In this document: positions 44,334 to 53,153 of the stretch, in pieces | How the letters are laid out: each line of letters opens with the position of its first letter | Position numbering within the stretch: position 1 is the stretch's first letter | NCBI RefSeq assembly: GCF_001279525.1 | Contig: NZ_LGDY01000036.1 | Span: 89,189-153,188, forward strand | Length of the DNA: 64,000 nt | Source of the DNA: Nocardia sp. NRRL S-836 | Lineage (GTDB): Bacteria > Actinomycetota > Actinomycetes > Mycobacteriales > Pseudonocardiaceae | Direction of reading: 5' to 3' | The notes under the pieces: generated by a model | Databases searched by the model: none | What the model was told of the DNA's origin: nothing | Seen by the model: the letters and a program-made list of their open reading frames with translations, nothing else | Program-made: the position numbers and the translations under genes

Positions 44334-44683
44334 AGGGCTGATCCACCAGGTGCTTCGGGCACGCGCGCGTGGATCGTCAACAGCTGGTGCAGCGAGGTGA
44401 GCTTGATCGCCGACTCGACCTGGGGCCGCAGCGCGGCCAGGTGCAGTGCGCCACCCGCTGCCTGGGCGACCTTGTGCAACCTGACCAGCGCGCTGAGCGC
44501 ACTGGAGTCGCAGAAGTCGAGCCCGGACAGGTCCAGCACCAACGTCCGGCCCTGGGCCGCGAGCGGTTCGACCACCTCCAGCATCCGAGGGGTCGTGCCG
44601 AAGTCGAGCTCCCCGACGACGGCGGCGACCGTGTCGGCACCGCGGTCGTGAACCCCGATCTCCACTGGCAGAGCCTGGCTCAT
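44330..44683 (-). CDS. STAS-domain anti-sigma factor antagonist
   Basis: The 117-residue single STAS domain has [23 protein letters not shown]; the first Ser of the SS pair is the expected phosphorylation site. It is the likely substrate of the downstream SpoIIE phosphatase, with which it overlaps by 4 bases, and it frees a sigma factor when dephosphorylated. The sigma factor is not in this window. Confidence 0.87.
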   Translation of the reverse strand: MSQALPVEIGVHDRGADTVAAVVGELDFGTTPRMLEVVEPLAAQGRTLVLDLSGLDFCDSSALSALVRLHKVAQAAGGALHLAALRPQVESAIKLTSLHQLLTIHARVPEAPGGSAL

Positions 44684-44888
44684 CCTCGCCTCTCCTCGTT
44701 CGCGAACTCACCCAACGTACCCGCACGGCCGGAACGGACCGCACACCCGGCTCGGTGCCGCGCTCCGCCATGTCCACCGCGGAGCGTCGATCCGGTCTGG
44801 CTCATCACCGCCGCCGGCCTGCCGAGGTGGAGGCATGCGCCGCACTCGCCCGTGCGGCGTTCGCCCACCACGCGGCGCGGTGCGGCCG

Positions 44889-46106
44889 TCAGAGATCGGC
44901 GTGCCGCTTGATGTGACCGTTCTGCATGACGAAGTCGACGTTTCCGGTGCAGTCGATGTCGTCGAAGGGGTTGCCGGGCATGGCGACGAGGTCGGCGAGC
45001 GCGCCGGGGCGGATGGTGCCGCGGTCGGGGGTGGCGAGCAGCGCGGCGGCTTCGGAGGTGGCGGCGCGGAGCGCGCGCAGCTTGCTGATGCCGCTGGACA
45101 CCATGGCGGGGAACTCGCGCCAGTTGTCGCGGTGGGGCAGGACGCTGGCGTCGGAGCCGAACGCGATCCGGACCGCTGAGCCGGCGGGGTGGGAGGCGTG
45201 CTCGCGCAGGCGGTCGGCGTGCGTGCGGAAGGTGTCCCTGAGGTGGTCTGGTTTGTCCGTCCAGAAGTCGTCGTCGTCGAGGTGGCGCAGGCACTCGTCG
45301 GTGACGAACCGGGTGGGGACGAGCCAGATGCCCCTGTCCGCGAGCGTGGCGAGGGTGGAGGGGCTGGCGAGTGAGGCGTGCTCGACGGAGCGGACGCCGG
45401 CGTGGGCGGCTCGCAGGATGCCTTCGTCGTTGAACGCGTGGACCGCGGCCGGCTTGCCCAGGTCGCGCGCGGTGGCGACGAGGGCGTCGACCTCGGCTGA
45501 GGAGTAGGTGACCAGATCGGGGTCGTCGTGCTCGGAACCGAACCCGCCGGTGCCGGCGAACTTGATCCAGTCCGCGCCTTGCCGCGCTTCGACGCGGACG
45601 GCCTGGACGACCTTGTCGACGCCGTCGGCGAGGGCGCCCAGCTCGACGCCGAAGCGTTCGGCCAGTCCGGCGGACTTGTCGCCGTGCCCTCCTCTGCCGG
45701 AGATGATGCGCGGTGCCACCAGCATGCGCGGACCGTCGACGGTCCCTTCCCGCTGCGCGTGCTTCAGGTCCACGGTGATGGACGGGGGCGCGCACCCGAG
45801 GTCGCGCACGGTGGTGAAACCGTTGTGCAGCAAGGTCCGCAACGACGTCAGTGCCGCCAATGTCTGCGCGCTGACGGAGGTGTCGGGTGCCAGGTCGGGC
45901 ACGACGTGGACGTGGCAGTCGATGAACCCGGGAACCAGGGTGCGATCGCCCAGGTCGATCACCTGCGCCCCCGGTGTCCGTGCGGGGCCGACGTCCTGGA
46001 TGCGGCCTTCTCTGACGAGCACCGCGGTCCGTCCGGAAGGACGGTCGGCGATCCCGTCCCAGAACCGGTCGGCGACCACGACCAGAGAGTTCGTCGCGAT
46101 TGACAT
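44889..46106 (-). CDS. Metal-dependent amidohydrolase (imidazolonepropionase-like/Xaa-Pro dipeptidase-like)
   Basis: The 405-residue amidohydrolase-superfamily protein has VPGFIDCHVHVVPDL (metal-binding HxH), DWIKFAGTGG (candidate carbamylated Lys), AVHAFN and SVEHAS (metal His) and FGSDAS (catalytic Asp). It ends in the beta-sandwich segment GTIRPGALADLVAMPGNPFDD. The ATG follows GGAAAGGAAG. It is divergent from the ammonia-lyase operon with a shared 277-base promoter region. It may hydrolyse an amide produced by that operon or an unrelated cyclic amide. Confidence 0.82.
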   Translation of the reverse strand: MSIATNSLVVVADRFWDGIADRPSGRTAVLVREGRIQDVGPARTPGAQVIDLGDRTLVPGFIDCHVHVVPDLAPDTSVSAQTLAALTSLRTLLHNGFTTVRDLGCAPPSITVDLKHAQREGTVDGPRMLVAPRIISGRGGHGDKSAGLAERFGVELGALADGVDKVVQAVRVEARQGADWIKFAGTGGFGSEHDDPDLVTYSSAEVDALVATARDLGKPAAVHAFNDEGILRAAHAGVRSVEHASLASPSTLATLADRGIWLVPTRFVTDECLRHLDDDDFWTDKPDHLRDTFRTHADRLREHASHPAGSAVRIAFGSDASVLPHRDNWREFPAMVSSGISKLRALRAATSEAAALLATPDRGTIRPGALADLVAMPGNPFDDIDCTGNVDFVMQNGHIKRHADL

Positions 46107-46383
46107 CGACTTCCTTTCCCGTTCGCCGACCGCAGGCCGGGGCTGGACTTCCACCCTTGTGCGGGGATGTGCACCCGAAAAGCGCATGCCCGGCGGATTG
46201 TTTGCTACCGCCGGTGGGCTCCTGCCTCTGTTCGAGTGACAATTCTTCTTCTTTGTCGATCTTATCAATTGCAAGTGCTTCTTGGCGGGTTGAAGACCTC
46301 TCGTGCGGGCACCCCAATTGCGGGACCAGTGTCAAGAAATTCCGCGTGAAACTGAATTCGGGTGAAGACCGTGGAGGACGAAG
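46107..46383. promoter_or_regulatory. Divergent promoter region with an AT-rich core
   Basis: The 277-base gap between the amidohydrolase and ammonia-lyase starts contains the lowest-GC stretch seen in the window, about 46230-46290 (CTTCTTCTTTGTCGATCTTA and following bases). That is compatible with two back-to-back promoters and regulator binding. No perfect palindrome was found. Confidence 0.45.
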
Positions 46384-47991
46384 GTGGGCGACACGACGAC
46401 CGAGAACCGGTCATTGCTCCTGGGCGAGGATTCCCTGGACCCGTTGACGGTGGCAGGCGTCGCCTCTCGTGAGTTCCGCGGTGGAATACGGCTGTCCGAC
46501 CGGGCGGTGGAGCGGGTGGACGGCAGTGCGGCGCTGCGCAGCGAACTGGTCGAGGCCGGACAACCGCTGTACGGGGTGACCACCGGCTTCGGCGACAGCG
46601 CCCGGCGGGTGGTGTCCTCGGACAAGGCGGTGGAGCTCCAGCTGGGCCTGGCCGAGTACCACCTGGCGGGAGTCGGTCCGCCGGCGCCGCCGGAGGTGGT
46701 GCGGGCGACGATGCTGATCCGGGCGAACTGCTTGGCCAAGGGCGCCTCCGGGGTGCGCCGCGGCCTGGTCGAGCTGCTGCTGTCCTGCTTGGAGAACGAC
46801 CTGGTCCCCGTCGTGCCCCAGCGCGGTTCGGTCGGCGCGAGCGGTGACCTGACGCCGTTGTGCTACATCGCGAACGCCCTGCTGGGGCGAGGCGAGGTGG
46901 TGGTCGGCGGTGAACGCCGAGCGGCGTCCGAAGCGCTGCGGGAGTGCGGGTTGACGCCGTGGGAACCGGAGCCCAAGGAGGTGCTGGCGCTGATCAACGG
47001 CACGTCGTTCTCCTCCGGCTTCGCGGTCGTCGCGCTGCAGCGCGCCACCCGCCTGGCCCACGCCGCCGAAGTGTGCACGGCGATGGCTTGCGAGGCCCTC
47101 GACGCCGACCGCAGCCACTACGACCCCGTGATCCACGAGCACAAGCCGCACCCCGGGCAGCGGGCCAGCGCTGCGGCCCTGCTGTCGCTGCTGGACCGGT
47201 CAGGGCTGGTCGAGGACCACCCCGCGTCCCTGGGCGATGACGAGCAGGTCGACGGCGACTACGAGGAGCTGGACCAGCCGATCCAGGAGCCGTACAGCCT
47301 GCGGTGCGCTCCGCAGGTGATCGGGGTGTTGCGCGACACCCTCGACTGGGTCGCCCGCTGGCTGGAGGTGGAGATCAACTCGGTGGACGACAACCCGTTG
47401 TTCGACACGGACACGGGCAAGGCGTACAGCGGCGGCAACTTCTACGCCGGTCACGTCGGTCAGGCGATGGACTCGCTCAAGGTGGTGACGGCGTCCATCG
47501 GCGACCTGCTGGACCGGCAGGTCGCGCTGCTGGTGGACGAGAAGTACAACCGCGACCTCACCCCGAACCTCATCCCCCGCACGGACGACGACGACCCGCA
47601 CGCCGGACTGCGCCACGGCTTCAAAGCCGCCCAGATCACCTGCTCCGCCCTGGCGGCGGAAGCGCTCAAGACCACCATGCCCGCCACCGCGTTCTCCCGC
47701 TCCACCGAGTGCCACAACCAGGACAAGGTCAGCATGGGCACCATCGCCGCCCGCGACGCCCTCGCCGTGGTCGAGCTGGTCGAGAACATCGCCGCGGTCC
47801 ACCTGCTGGCCTCCTGCCAGGCGTTGGACCTCCGCGGCGCGGACCAGGCAGCCCCCGCCACGAAGGCCGTGCACGACGTCGTCCGCGAACAGGTGCCGCC
47901 GGTGGAGGACGACCGCGGGATGGCGGACGACGTCAGCGCCGTGGCGCGACTGCTGCGCACCGGAGCCGTCCTGCGGACCGGTGAACGGTGA
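46384..47991 (+). CDS. MIO-dependent aromatic amino acid ammonia-lyase, probably tyrosine ammonia-lyase
   Basis: The 535-residue member of the HAL/PAL/TAL family has GSVGASGDLTPL, whose ASG (152-154) forms the MIO cofactor. PLYGVTTGFG supplies the catalytic Tyr, and NGTSFSSGFA, VDDNPLFD and AFSRSTECHNQDKVSMGT complete the active site. The selectivity pair reads His93-Leu94 (LAEYHLAGVG), as in bacterial TAL; HAL has Ser-His and PAL Phe-Leu. A phenolic acid decarboxylase is co-transcribed, supporting p-coumarate formation. Aminomutase activity cannot be excluded. GTG follows GGAGG. Confidence 0.85.
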   Translation: MGDTTTENRSLLLGEDSLDPLTVAGVASREFRGGIRLSDRAVERVDGSAALRSELVEAGQPLYGVTTGFGDSARRVVSSDKAVELQLGLAEYHLAGVGPPAPPEVVRATMLIRANCLAKGASGVRRGLVELLLSCLENDLVPVVPQRGSVGASGDLTPLCYIANALLGRGEVVVGGERRAASEALRECGLTPWEPEPKEVLALINGTSFSSGFAVVALQRATRLAHAAEVCTAMACEALDADRSHYDPVIHEHKPHPGQRASAAALLSLLDRSGLVEDHPASLGDDEQVDGDYEELDQPIQEPYSLRCAPQVIGVLRDTLDWVARWLEVEINSVDDNPLFDTDTGKAYSGGNFYAGHVGQAMDSLKVVTASIGDLLDRQVALLVDEKYNRDLTPNLIPRTDDDDPHAGLRHGFKAAQITCSALAAEALKTTMPATAFSRSTECHNQDKVSMGTIAARDALAVVELVENIAAVHLLASCQALDLRGADQAAPATKAVHDVVREQVPPVEDDRGMADDVSAVARLLRTGAVLRTGER

Positions 47992-49184
47992 GCGTCGGCG
48001 ACACCGCCCTCGGTGCATCGACCACTCTGCCCGAGGGCACCGGCGTGACGATGGGGGTGGAGGAGGAGTTCCTCCTGGTGAGCCGCACCTCCCACCTGCC
48101 CGTCGGCGACGCCGCGGCGGTGCTGGCCGGCGTGCCGTCCGCGGATCTGATCGGTGAGAGCCGCGCGGTGCGCGAGCTGTGGGACACCGAGGTCGAGGCG
48201 TGCACCGGCGTCTGCTCCGATCTCGCGCAGGTGCGGGACCAGCTCGACGGCAACCGCGCCGCGCTGCGGCGTGCGGCCCGGTCCCGAGGCCTGGAGCTGC
48301 TCCCCGCGGGACACCCGCTGTTCGGCGCGGAGACCGCGCCACCCAGGCGCGACGGCCACTACGGGTGGATGAGCGACACCTACGCCGGGGCCATGGCCGA
48401 CCAGGAGATCTGCGGCTGCCACGTCCACGTCGGGCTCGGCGACCGGGAGCTCGGCGTCGCCGTGCTCAACCACCTGGCACCGTGGTTGCCGACCCTGCTG
48501 GCGCTCACCGCCAACTCACCCTTCCGGCGCGGCCGGGACAGCGGGTTCCACAGCTGGCGGATGATGGTGCTGACCCGCCTGCCGGCCGCCGCCATCCCAC
48601 CGTGGTTCGGCTCGCTCGCCGAGTACGACGCCGACCTGGCCCGCCTGCGGGAGTGCGGGCTGCTGCCCCCCGACCACGGCGGCCTGCGCCTGGCCCGGTT
48701 GTCCGATCACCTGCCCACCGTCGAGGTCCGCATCGCCGACACCACGCCCACGACCGACGAGGCGGTGCTCCACGCCGCTCTGGTCCGCGGTCTCGTGCGC
48801 ACCGCGCTGGACGAGCTGGACGTGGGCCGCGAAGCCCGCCGTCGTGGTGACACCGTGCTGGGCGACGCGTTGTGGGTCGCGGCCCGGCACGGCCTCGACG
48901 GCCCGGCCGTGGACCCGTGGAACGGCACGCGCACATCGGCGCGCGCAATGGTGTCCCGCCTGTACCGGCACATCGAGGACGCCCTGACCACCACCGGTGA
49001 CCTCGACGAGGTCCGCACGCTGCTCCAGGCGCTGCTCACCAGCGGCAACGGCGCCATGCGGCAGCGTCTGGCCGCCGCCCGGCACGGTGTGCCGGGCGCG
49101 CTCGCCCTGCTCGTCGCGGACACGGGAAGCGGGACACCGCCATCGGCCGGACCGGCGACACCACTGGGGAGGCGAGCGACGTGA
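47988..49184 (+). CDS. Carboxylate-amine ligase (YbdK/glutamate-cysteine ligase 2 family)
   Basis: The 398-residue enzyme has the GCS2 family opening TMGVEEEFLLV, then CGCHVHVGL and NSPFRRGRDSGFHSWR, with EVRIADTTPTTDEAVL near residue 255. These ATP-dependent enzymes join a carboxylate to an amine. Glutamate and cysteine are the classical substrates, but many actinobacterial members have other or unknown ones. The GTGA overlap with the ammonia-lyase suggests that p-coumarate or its amino acid precursor could be a substrate (inference). Confidence 0.82.
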   Translation: MSVGDTALGASTTLPEGTGVTMGVEEEFLLVSRTSHLPVGDAAAVLAGVPSADLIGESRAVRELWDTEVEACTGVCSDLAQVRDQLDGNRAALRRAARSRGLELLPAGHPLFGAETAPPRRDGHYGWMSDTYAGAMADQEICGCHVHVGLGDRELGVAVLNHLAPWLPTLLALTANSPFRRGRDSGFHSWRMMVLTRLPAAAIPPWFGSLAEYDADLARLRECGLLPPDHGGLRLARLSDHLPTVEVRIADTTPTTDEAVLHAALVRGLVRTALDELDVGREARRRGDTVLGDALWVAARHGLDGPAVDPWNGTRTSARAMVSRLYRHIEDALTTTGDLDEVRTLLQALLTSGNGAMRQRLAAARHGVPGALALLVADTGSGTPPSAGPATPLGRRAT

Positions 49185-49666
49185 ACGACGCCCTGCTCGG
49201 AAAGCACCTGATCTACCTGTACGACAGCGGGTGGCGCTACGAGTTGTACGTCAAGAACGCCACCACCATCGACTACCGCATCCACAGCGGGCCCGTCGGT
49301 GGGCGGTGGGTCAAGGACCAGGCCGTCCACACCGCCCGCCTCGACTCCGGAGCCCACACCCTGTCGTGGACCGAACCCACCGGCACGTCGGTCGCCCTGG
49401 TCGTCGACCTGGAGCACCGCCGGCTCCACGGCGCGATCTTCTTCCCCCGCTGGGTGTGGGACGACCCCGCCAAGACCGCGTGCTTCCAGAACGACCACCT
49501 CGACCGGATGACCGCCCTCCGCGACCTCGGACCCACCTACCCGGTCGAGGTGGTCGACGAGTCCGCGCGGATCACCTTCATCGACCAGCGGGACACCGAC
49601 GACGAGACCGTGATCGACCGCGCACCCGACGAACTGCCGGACGGGTACGCCGACCGCACACGGTGA
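49181..49666 (+). CDS. Phenolic acid decarboxylase (PadC family)
   Basis: The 161-residue protein follows PadC along its whole length: GKHLIYLYDSGWRYELYVKN, IDYRIHSGPVGGRWVKDQ, LSWTEPTGTSVALVVDL, GAIFFPRWVW and CFQNDHLDRM, with the catalytic Tyr/Arg/Glu set. PadC decarboxylates p-coumaric, ferulic and caffeic acids to vinylphenols without cofactor. In tandem with the ammonia-lyase it gives tyrosine to p-coumarate to 4-vinylphenol. GTG overlaps the ligase stop. Confidence 0.92.
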   Translation: MNDALLGKHLIYLYDSGWRYELYVKNATTIDYRIHSGPVGGRWVKDQAVHTARLDSGAHTLSWTEPTGTSVALVVDLEHRRLHGAIFFPRWVWDDPAKTACFQNDHLDRMTALRDLGPTYPVEVVDESARITFIDQRDTDDETVIDRAPDELPDGYADRTR

Positions 49667-49676
49667 ACCGGCCACG

Positions 49677-50837
49677 TCACGTGCGCCGACCGGTCACCTC
49701 CGCGCACAACTGGTCGACCAGATCGGTGGTGACGTGCGGCATGACGGACAGATGCGCGCGCCCGTCCACGTCGAGCAGGTGCCAGGCGCTCATGACCTCG
49801 TCCCCGGGACGGTCGAACAGCACGACGTTGCCACCGGGGAACCGGGTCGGGTTGAGCCCCGCCTCCGCCAGGCGCCGGACCGCGTGCCCGGTGACCTCCA
49901 GGCAGCGCCGCACCCGCCCGGCGAGCCCGTCACGCCCCAGCTCGCGCAGCGCGTACCACAGCAGCAACGGCGACAGCGCGTCCCGTGACCCGCCGATCGT
50001 GTCGTCGTCGCTGCCCACCGCCACCCCCGGCCTGCGGATCGCGTCCGCGTCCACCTCGCGCACCAGGATCACGCTGCTGGGCAGCGGTGACCCGATGATC
50101 TTGTGCCCGCTGATCGACACGCTGTCCGCGCCGTCGGGGAACGACCAGGGGCGACGTGGTTGCCCGAACTCGGCGAGCGGCCCGCCGAACGCGGCGTCGG
50201 AGTGGACGAACACCTCGTCCACCCCCGCGTCGGAGGCGGCCCGCCGGATGCCGGGGATGTCGTCGACAGCGCCGCGGCCGGTGGTGCCGACGGTGGCGAC
50301 CACGATCGCCGGCTCACCCCTGCCGCCGATCTCGCGCCCGAGTGCGTCGAGATCCATCACGCCGTGCTCGTCGACGTCCACCGCCACGTGGGGCATGCGC
50401 AGGAGCTTCGCGATCTTCGGTACGGAGTAGTGCGCCTCGCGTGAGGCGAACAGCACGCCGTCCGGGTACCGCTCACGCGCCACGTAGACCGCGAACAGGT
50501 TCGCCTCCGTCCCGCCGTGCGCCAGGTGGCCGAACACCGTGTCCGGCGATCCGCCGGAGAGCTCGACGAAGAACGCCGTGACCGCCTGTTCGAACGGCTT
50601 GGTGTCCAGCCCGTACTCGCTCTCCTGCTCCGGACTGCCCGCGTTGTTGAGGTGCATCGACAGGAATGGGGCCAACGGGCCGTAGTCGAATTCCAGGTTG
50701 ACCGGAAAACCGGCCATGCGCCGGGAACGTTCCTGAACCGAGGCCGCGAAGCGCTGCAACAGTTCGACGTCCGCGTCTCGGCGGACGTCACCGTGCACCG
50801 GGATCCGCAGTTCTTCCGGTGAGAACACGAAGACCAC
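49677..50837 (-). CDS. Group II PLP-dependent amino acid decarboxylase (histidine/aromatic type)
   Basis: The 386-residue fold-I PLP enzyme has HLNNAGSPEQESEYGLDTKPFE, GGTEANLFAVYVAR, the PLP-stacking His136 (EAHYS), FVHSDAAFGG (Asp214) and SISGHKIIGSP (Lys246 Schiff base). The pattern is closest to bacterial PLP histidine decarboxylases. Its product would be histamine or another amine. It converges on the coumarate operon with a 10-base gap, so an amine partner for the carboxylate-amine ligase is an attractive inference. GTG 50837 or in-frame GTG 50828 may be the start. Confidence 0.82.
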   Translation of the reverse strand: MVFVFSPEELRIPVHGDVRRDADVELLQRFAASVQERSRRMAGFPVNLEFDYGPLAPFLSMHLNNAGSPEQESEYGLDTKPFEQAVTAFFVELSGGSPDTVFGHLAHGGTEANLFAVYVARERYPDGVLFASREAHYSVPKIAKLLRMPHVAVDVDEHGVMDLDALGREIGGRGEPAIVVATVGTTGRGAVDDIPGIRRAASDAGVDEVFVHSDAAFGGPLAEFGQPRRPWSFPDGADSVSISGHKIIGSPLPSSVILVREVDADAIRRPGVAVGSDDDTIGGSRDALSPLLLWYALRELGRDGLAGRVRRCLEVTGHAVRRLAEAGLNPTRFPGGNVVLFDRPGDEVMSAWHLLDVDGRAHLSVMPHVTTDLVDQLCAEVTGRRT

Positions 50838-50986
50838 CTATTCGGGCAGGGGCACCGCATCCACCGCCCGTGCTCGCCCTGCGGCGGAAACGATGTCGGT
50901 TTCGAAATGGGCCGTGTTCCATCATGCCGGGGAAATGACGGTCACCGTCAGCGCGAGACAGGTGAAGTCGAGCGAGCTGAAGTGGG

Positions 50987-52006
50987 TCACCGACGCATCT
51001 GTTCATAGGCCTCACGGAGATCCGTCGCCTCAGGCAGGCCGCCGGCTTCCACCGCGGCGACGACCTCGGCCGCTCGCCAGTGGTTCGACGGCACCACCTG
51101 GCCGGAGGCGATCGCCCGCATGGTGTGACCGGCGGCTTCGTCCATGCGGTTCGCGACCAGGAGCGCGAGAGACAGGTCGATGTTCGCTGATGCCACTCGA
51201 CGCGGCCAGTTGCTGACGTCATCGGCCGGTGCGAGCCGCTTGATGATCTCCCGCGCGTAGTCCTCGGCTGCCACGTCGCCGACCCACGCGAGGGTTGTCG
51301 CGGTGTAGGCCACCGCTTTGTCCGGGTCGTAGCGGTAGTGGTGCTCCGGCTGGTCTGGCCGCTTCATCGCCGACACGAGTCGATGCACCTCGCTGAGCGC
51401 CGCACGGGTTTTGGCTCGCTGACCCAGACGGGCGTACGCCCGGCCCATCTGAGCCGTGGACTGGACGGCCGCCGAACTGCCAGCGGGAGCGAGCGCTTTT
51501 CCTGCTCGTGCCAGTTCGAGTGCGCGCGGGTAGTCCCCATCCGTCAGGACGCGCCACGCCTCGGTTTCGCAGCACCAGGCGCGGATCTCGTCGTGGCCGG
51601 CGTGCTTGGCGAGGCTCGCCGCGGCCTTGAGGCGCGCCCGTGCGGCAGCCGCGTCGTTGAGGTCGATGTGCGCGGTGGCGCCGAGCAGCGACAGCCAGCC
51701 GCCGACGACCAGCAACCGTTGGTGTTCGGCCATGGTCTTGCGGCCGTCGAACAGCCGGTCGACGTAGCCGAGGTGCTTGCGGACACGCCCGAGCAGCACT
51801 CGCGGCGGTGTCGTGGGGTAGGAGATCGCGAGCTCGTCCACAACGGCTTCCAGCCTGGCGAGCGTTTCCTCGCCCACGTCACTGGCATCGACTCGGCGCA
51901 TCAGTTCGAGCGCTTGAAGTTCGTCGTCTTCCGGCGAGACGGAGGTGTGCGACGGTGAGTGACCAGCCTTGCGAACCCGTGCCAGCTCGGTTCTGCGTAC
52001 TGCCAT
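50987..52006 (-). CDS. TPR regulator-type protein missing its helix-turn-helix
   Basis: The 339-residue protein matches, in its last 300 residues, the conserved TPR sensor half of actinobacterial XRE regulators (DVGEETLARLEAVVDELA, YPTTPPRVLLGRVRKHLGYV, HHYRYDPDKAVAYTATTLAW, VPSNHWRAAEVV). The N terminus begins as those proteins do (MAVRRTELARVRKAGHS) but jumps straight to PSHTSVSPEDDELQALEL, so the roughly 60-residue recognition-helix region is absent in frame. It may be an internal deletion giving a non-DNA-binding protein. ATG 52006 follows CGGAGG. It is divergent from the Cys-rich gene usually found beside this family. Confidence 0.75.
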   Translation of the reverse strand: MAVRRTELARVRKAGHSPSHTSVSPEDDELQALELMRRVDASDVGEETLARLEAVVDELAISYPTTPPRVLLGRVRKHLGYVDRLFDGRKTMAEHQRLLVVGGWLSLLGATAHIDLNDAAAARARLKAAASLAKHAGHDEIRAWCCETEAWRVLTDGDYPRALELARAGKALAPAGSSAAVQSTAQMGRAYARLGQRAKTRAALSEVHRLVSAMKRPDQPEHHYRYDPDKAVAYTATTLAWVGDVAAEDYAREIIKRLAPADDVSNWPRRVASANIDLSLALLVANRMDEAAGHTMRAIASGQVVPSNHWRAAEVVAAVEAGGLPEATDLREAYEQMRR

Positions 52007-52137
52007 CGGGCGACCTCCGGGCAGGAGAAGCGTGTTGGCCATGGTGCTGTTCGCCGAGTTCAAGCCTAGCGATCCCTCAGCGATGCATCACTGCTGCCTC
52101 AATGACGCTCTGTTGATCGACTTCGCGTCTCGCTTCA

Positions 52138-52160
52138 GTGGTGGGACAAGTGGTGGACAA
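52138..52160. repeat. Tandem direct repeat, possible operator
   Basis: GTGGTGGGACAA (52138-52149) is followed immediately by GTGGTGGACAA (52150-52160). It lies in the divergent promoter region between the TPR regulator-like gene and the Cys-rich gene, 20 bases before the latter's start. It could be a regulator-binding site; the evidence is pattern only. Confidence 0.4.
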
Positions 52161-52180
52161 CGAACTCGGAGGCTTCGGCC

Positions 52181-52855
52181 GTGGCTCAACTACCAGCGGC
52201 ACAGCTCGCATCGGACAGCATGGAGGCTCAACGTGTGATCGCGCCGTACATCACGGCGTGGAGCGCAGAGCAGGAGGTTCCCTCCCGCGTCGTCGAACGT
52301 CTGGGTCTCGGCGTCGGCTACGCCGACGAGGGTGTGGGTGACCGTGACAAGCACGGGGTGTTGTGGCAGCGAGCTGCTGTTCGCCGCGGTGTCGGGCGGC
52401 CGGAGTTCGGCAGGGTTCACCCGTTGCGGCAGCGCCGGGCGATGCGACTGCTGTTGTGCCAGGTCTGCGCCGGGCCCGCTGACCGCAACGACGACGGCGT
52501 GGTGTGGCTGCTGCGCGACTACCGGGACGACTGGCCGGGATGGCCCGGTGGAATGGCCTGCACCGAGCCACCTGTCTGCGTGCCGTGCGTCGCGGTCTCC
52601 CTGCGGTTGTGCCCGGCCCTGCGTCGTGGAGCCGTGGCCGTCAGAGTCCGGGAGTGCGAGATCGCGGGTGTGCGCGGCACGCTCTACGAGAAGGGCACGT
52701 CCAGTCTCGTCGCGGCGGAGGGCGTGAACCTCGCGTACGACGAGCCGGACATCCGTCGGGTGGTCGCGACCGCGCTGATCCGCGAGCTTCGACGCTGCAC
52801 GGTCGTGCCACTCCCGCAACTCGCCGGGCGGGACGGGGTAGCCCGCACGCGGTGA
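52181..52855 (+). CDS. Conserved actinobacterial hypothetical protein with Cys pairs
   Basis: The 224-residue protein resembles conserved actinobacterial hypothetical proteins that I associate with HTH-TPR regulators: VIAPYITAWSAEQEVPSRVV, GYADE-GDRDKHGVLW, RQRRAMRLLLCQVCAGPADR, and PPVCVPCV. The CxxC motif and the nearby CVPC pair may form a zinc site. The function is unknown. GTG 52181 follows GGAGG. A role together with the adjacent regulator-like protein is inferred from proximity. Confidence 0.7.
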   Translation: MAQLPAAQLASDSMEAQRVIAPYITAWSAEQEVPSRVVERLGLGVGYADEGVGDRDKHGVLWQRAAVRRGVGRPEFGRVHPLRQRRAMRLLLCQVCAGPADRNDDGVVWLLRDYRDDWPGWPGGMACTEPPVCVPCVAVSLRLCPALRRGAVAVRVRECEIAGVRGTLYEKGTSSLVAAEGVNLAYDEPDIRRVVATALIRELRRCTVVPLPQLAGRDGVARTR

Positions 52856-53153
52856 CCACCGCGGCGTGGCGAGGCCGGATGGCAGCGGGTTGACCTGACG
52901 CATCCGGCGCCCGAGCGACACCGATTCGCAGTTCTCGTGGTACCGGCACAGCGTGTCGACGCTCACTCCGCAGCCCAGCGACAGCACCGTGTCGGCGACG
53001 CCCACAGCCGCGAAGACGAGCGACGCGCGGGCCCTGGACTCTGTCCAACCGTGTGGGCTGGGGCATCGGGTTCGTGTGCCCGACTCGTGGAATGGAAGAT
53101 CGCTTCGTAAGATCGGCGGGAGTGATTACGTGAAACTCCAGGCGAGGTGCTCA

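Noticed and set aside
46384..47991. Histidine utilisation (hut) locus suggested by an ammonia-lyase beside an imidazolonepropionase-like amidohydrolase
   Set aside because: No hutU or formiminoglutamate enzyme is present, the selectivity pair reads His-Leu rather than Ser-His, and a phenolic acid decarboxylase is co-transcribed.
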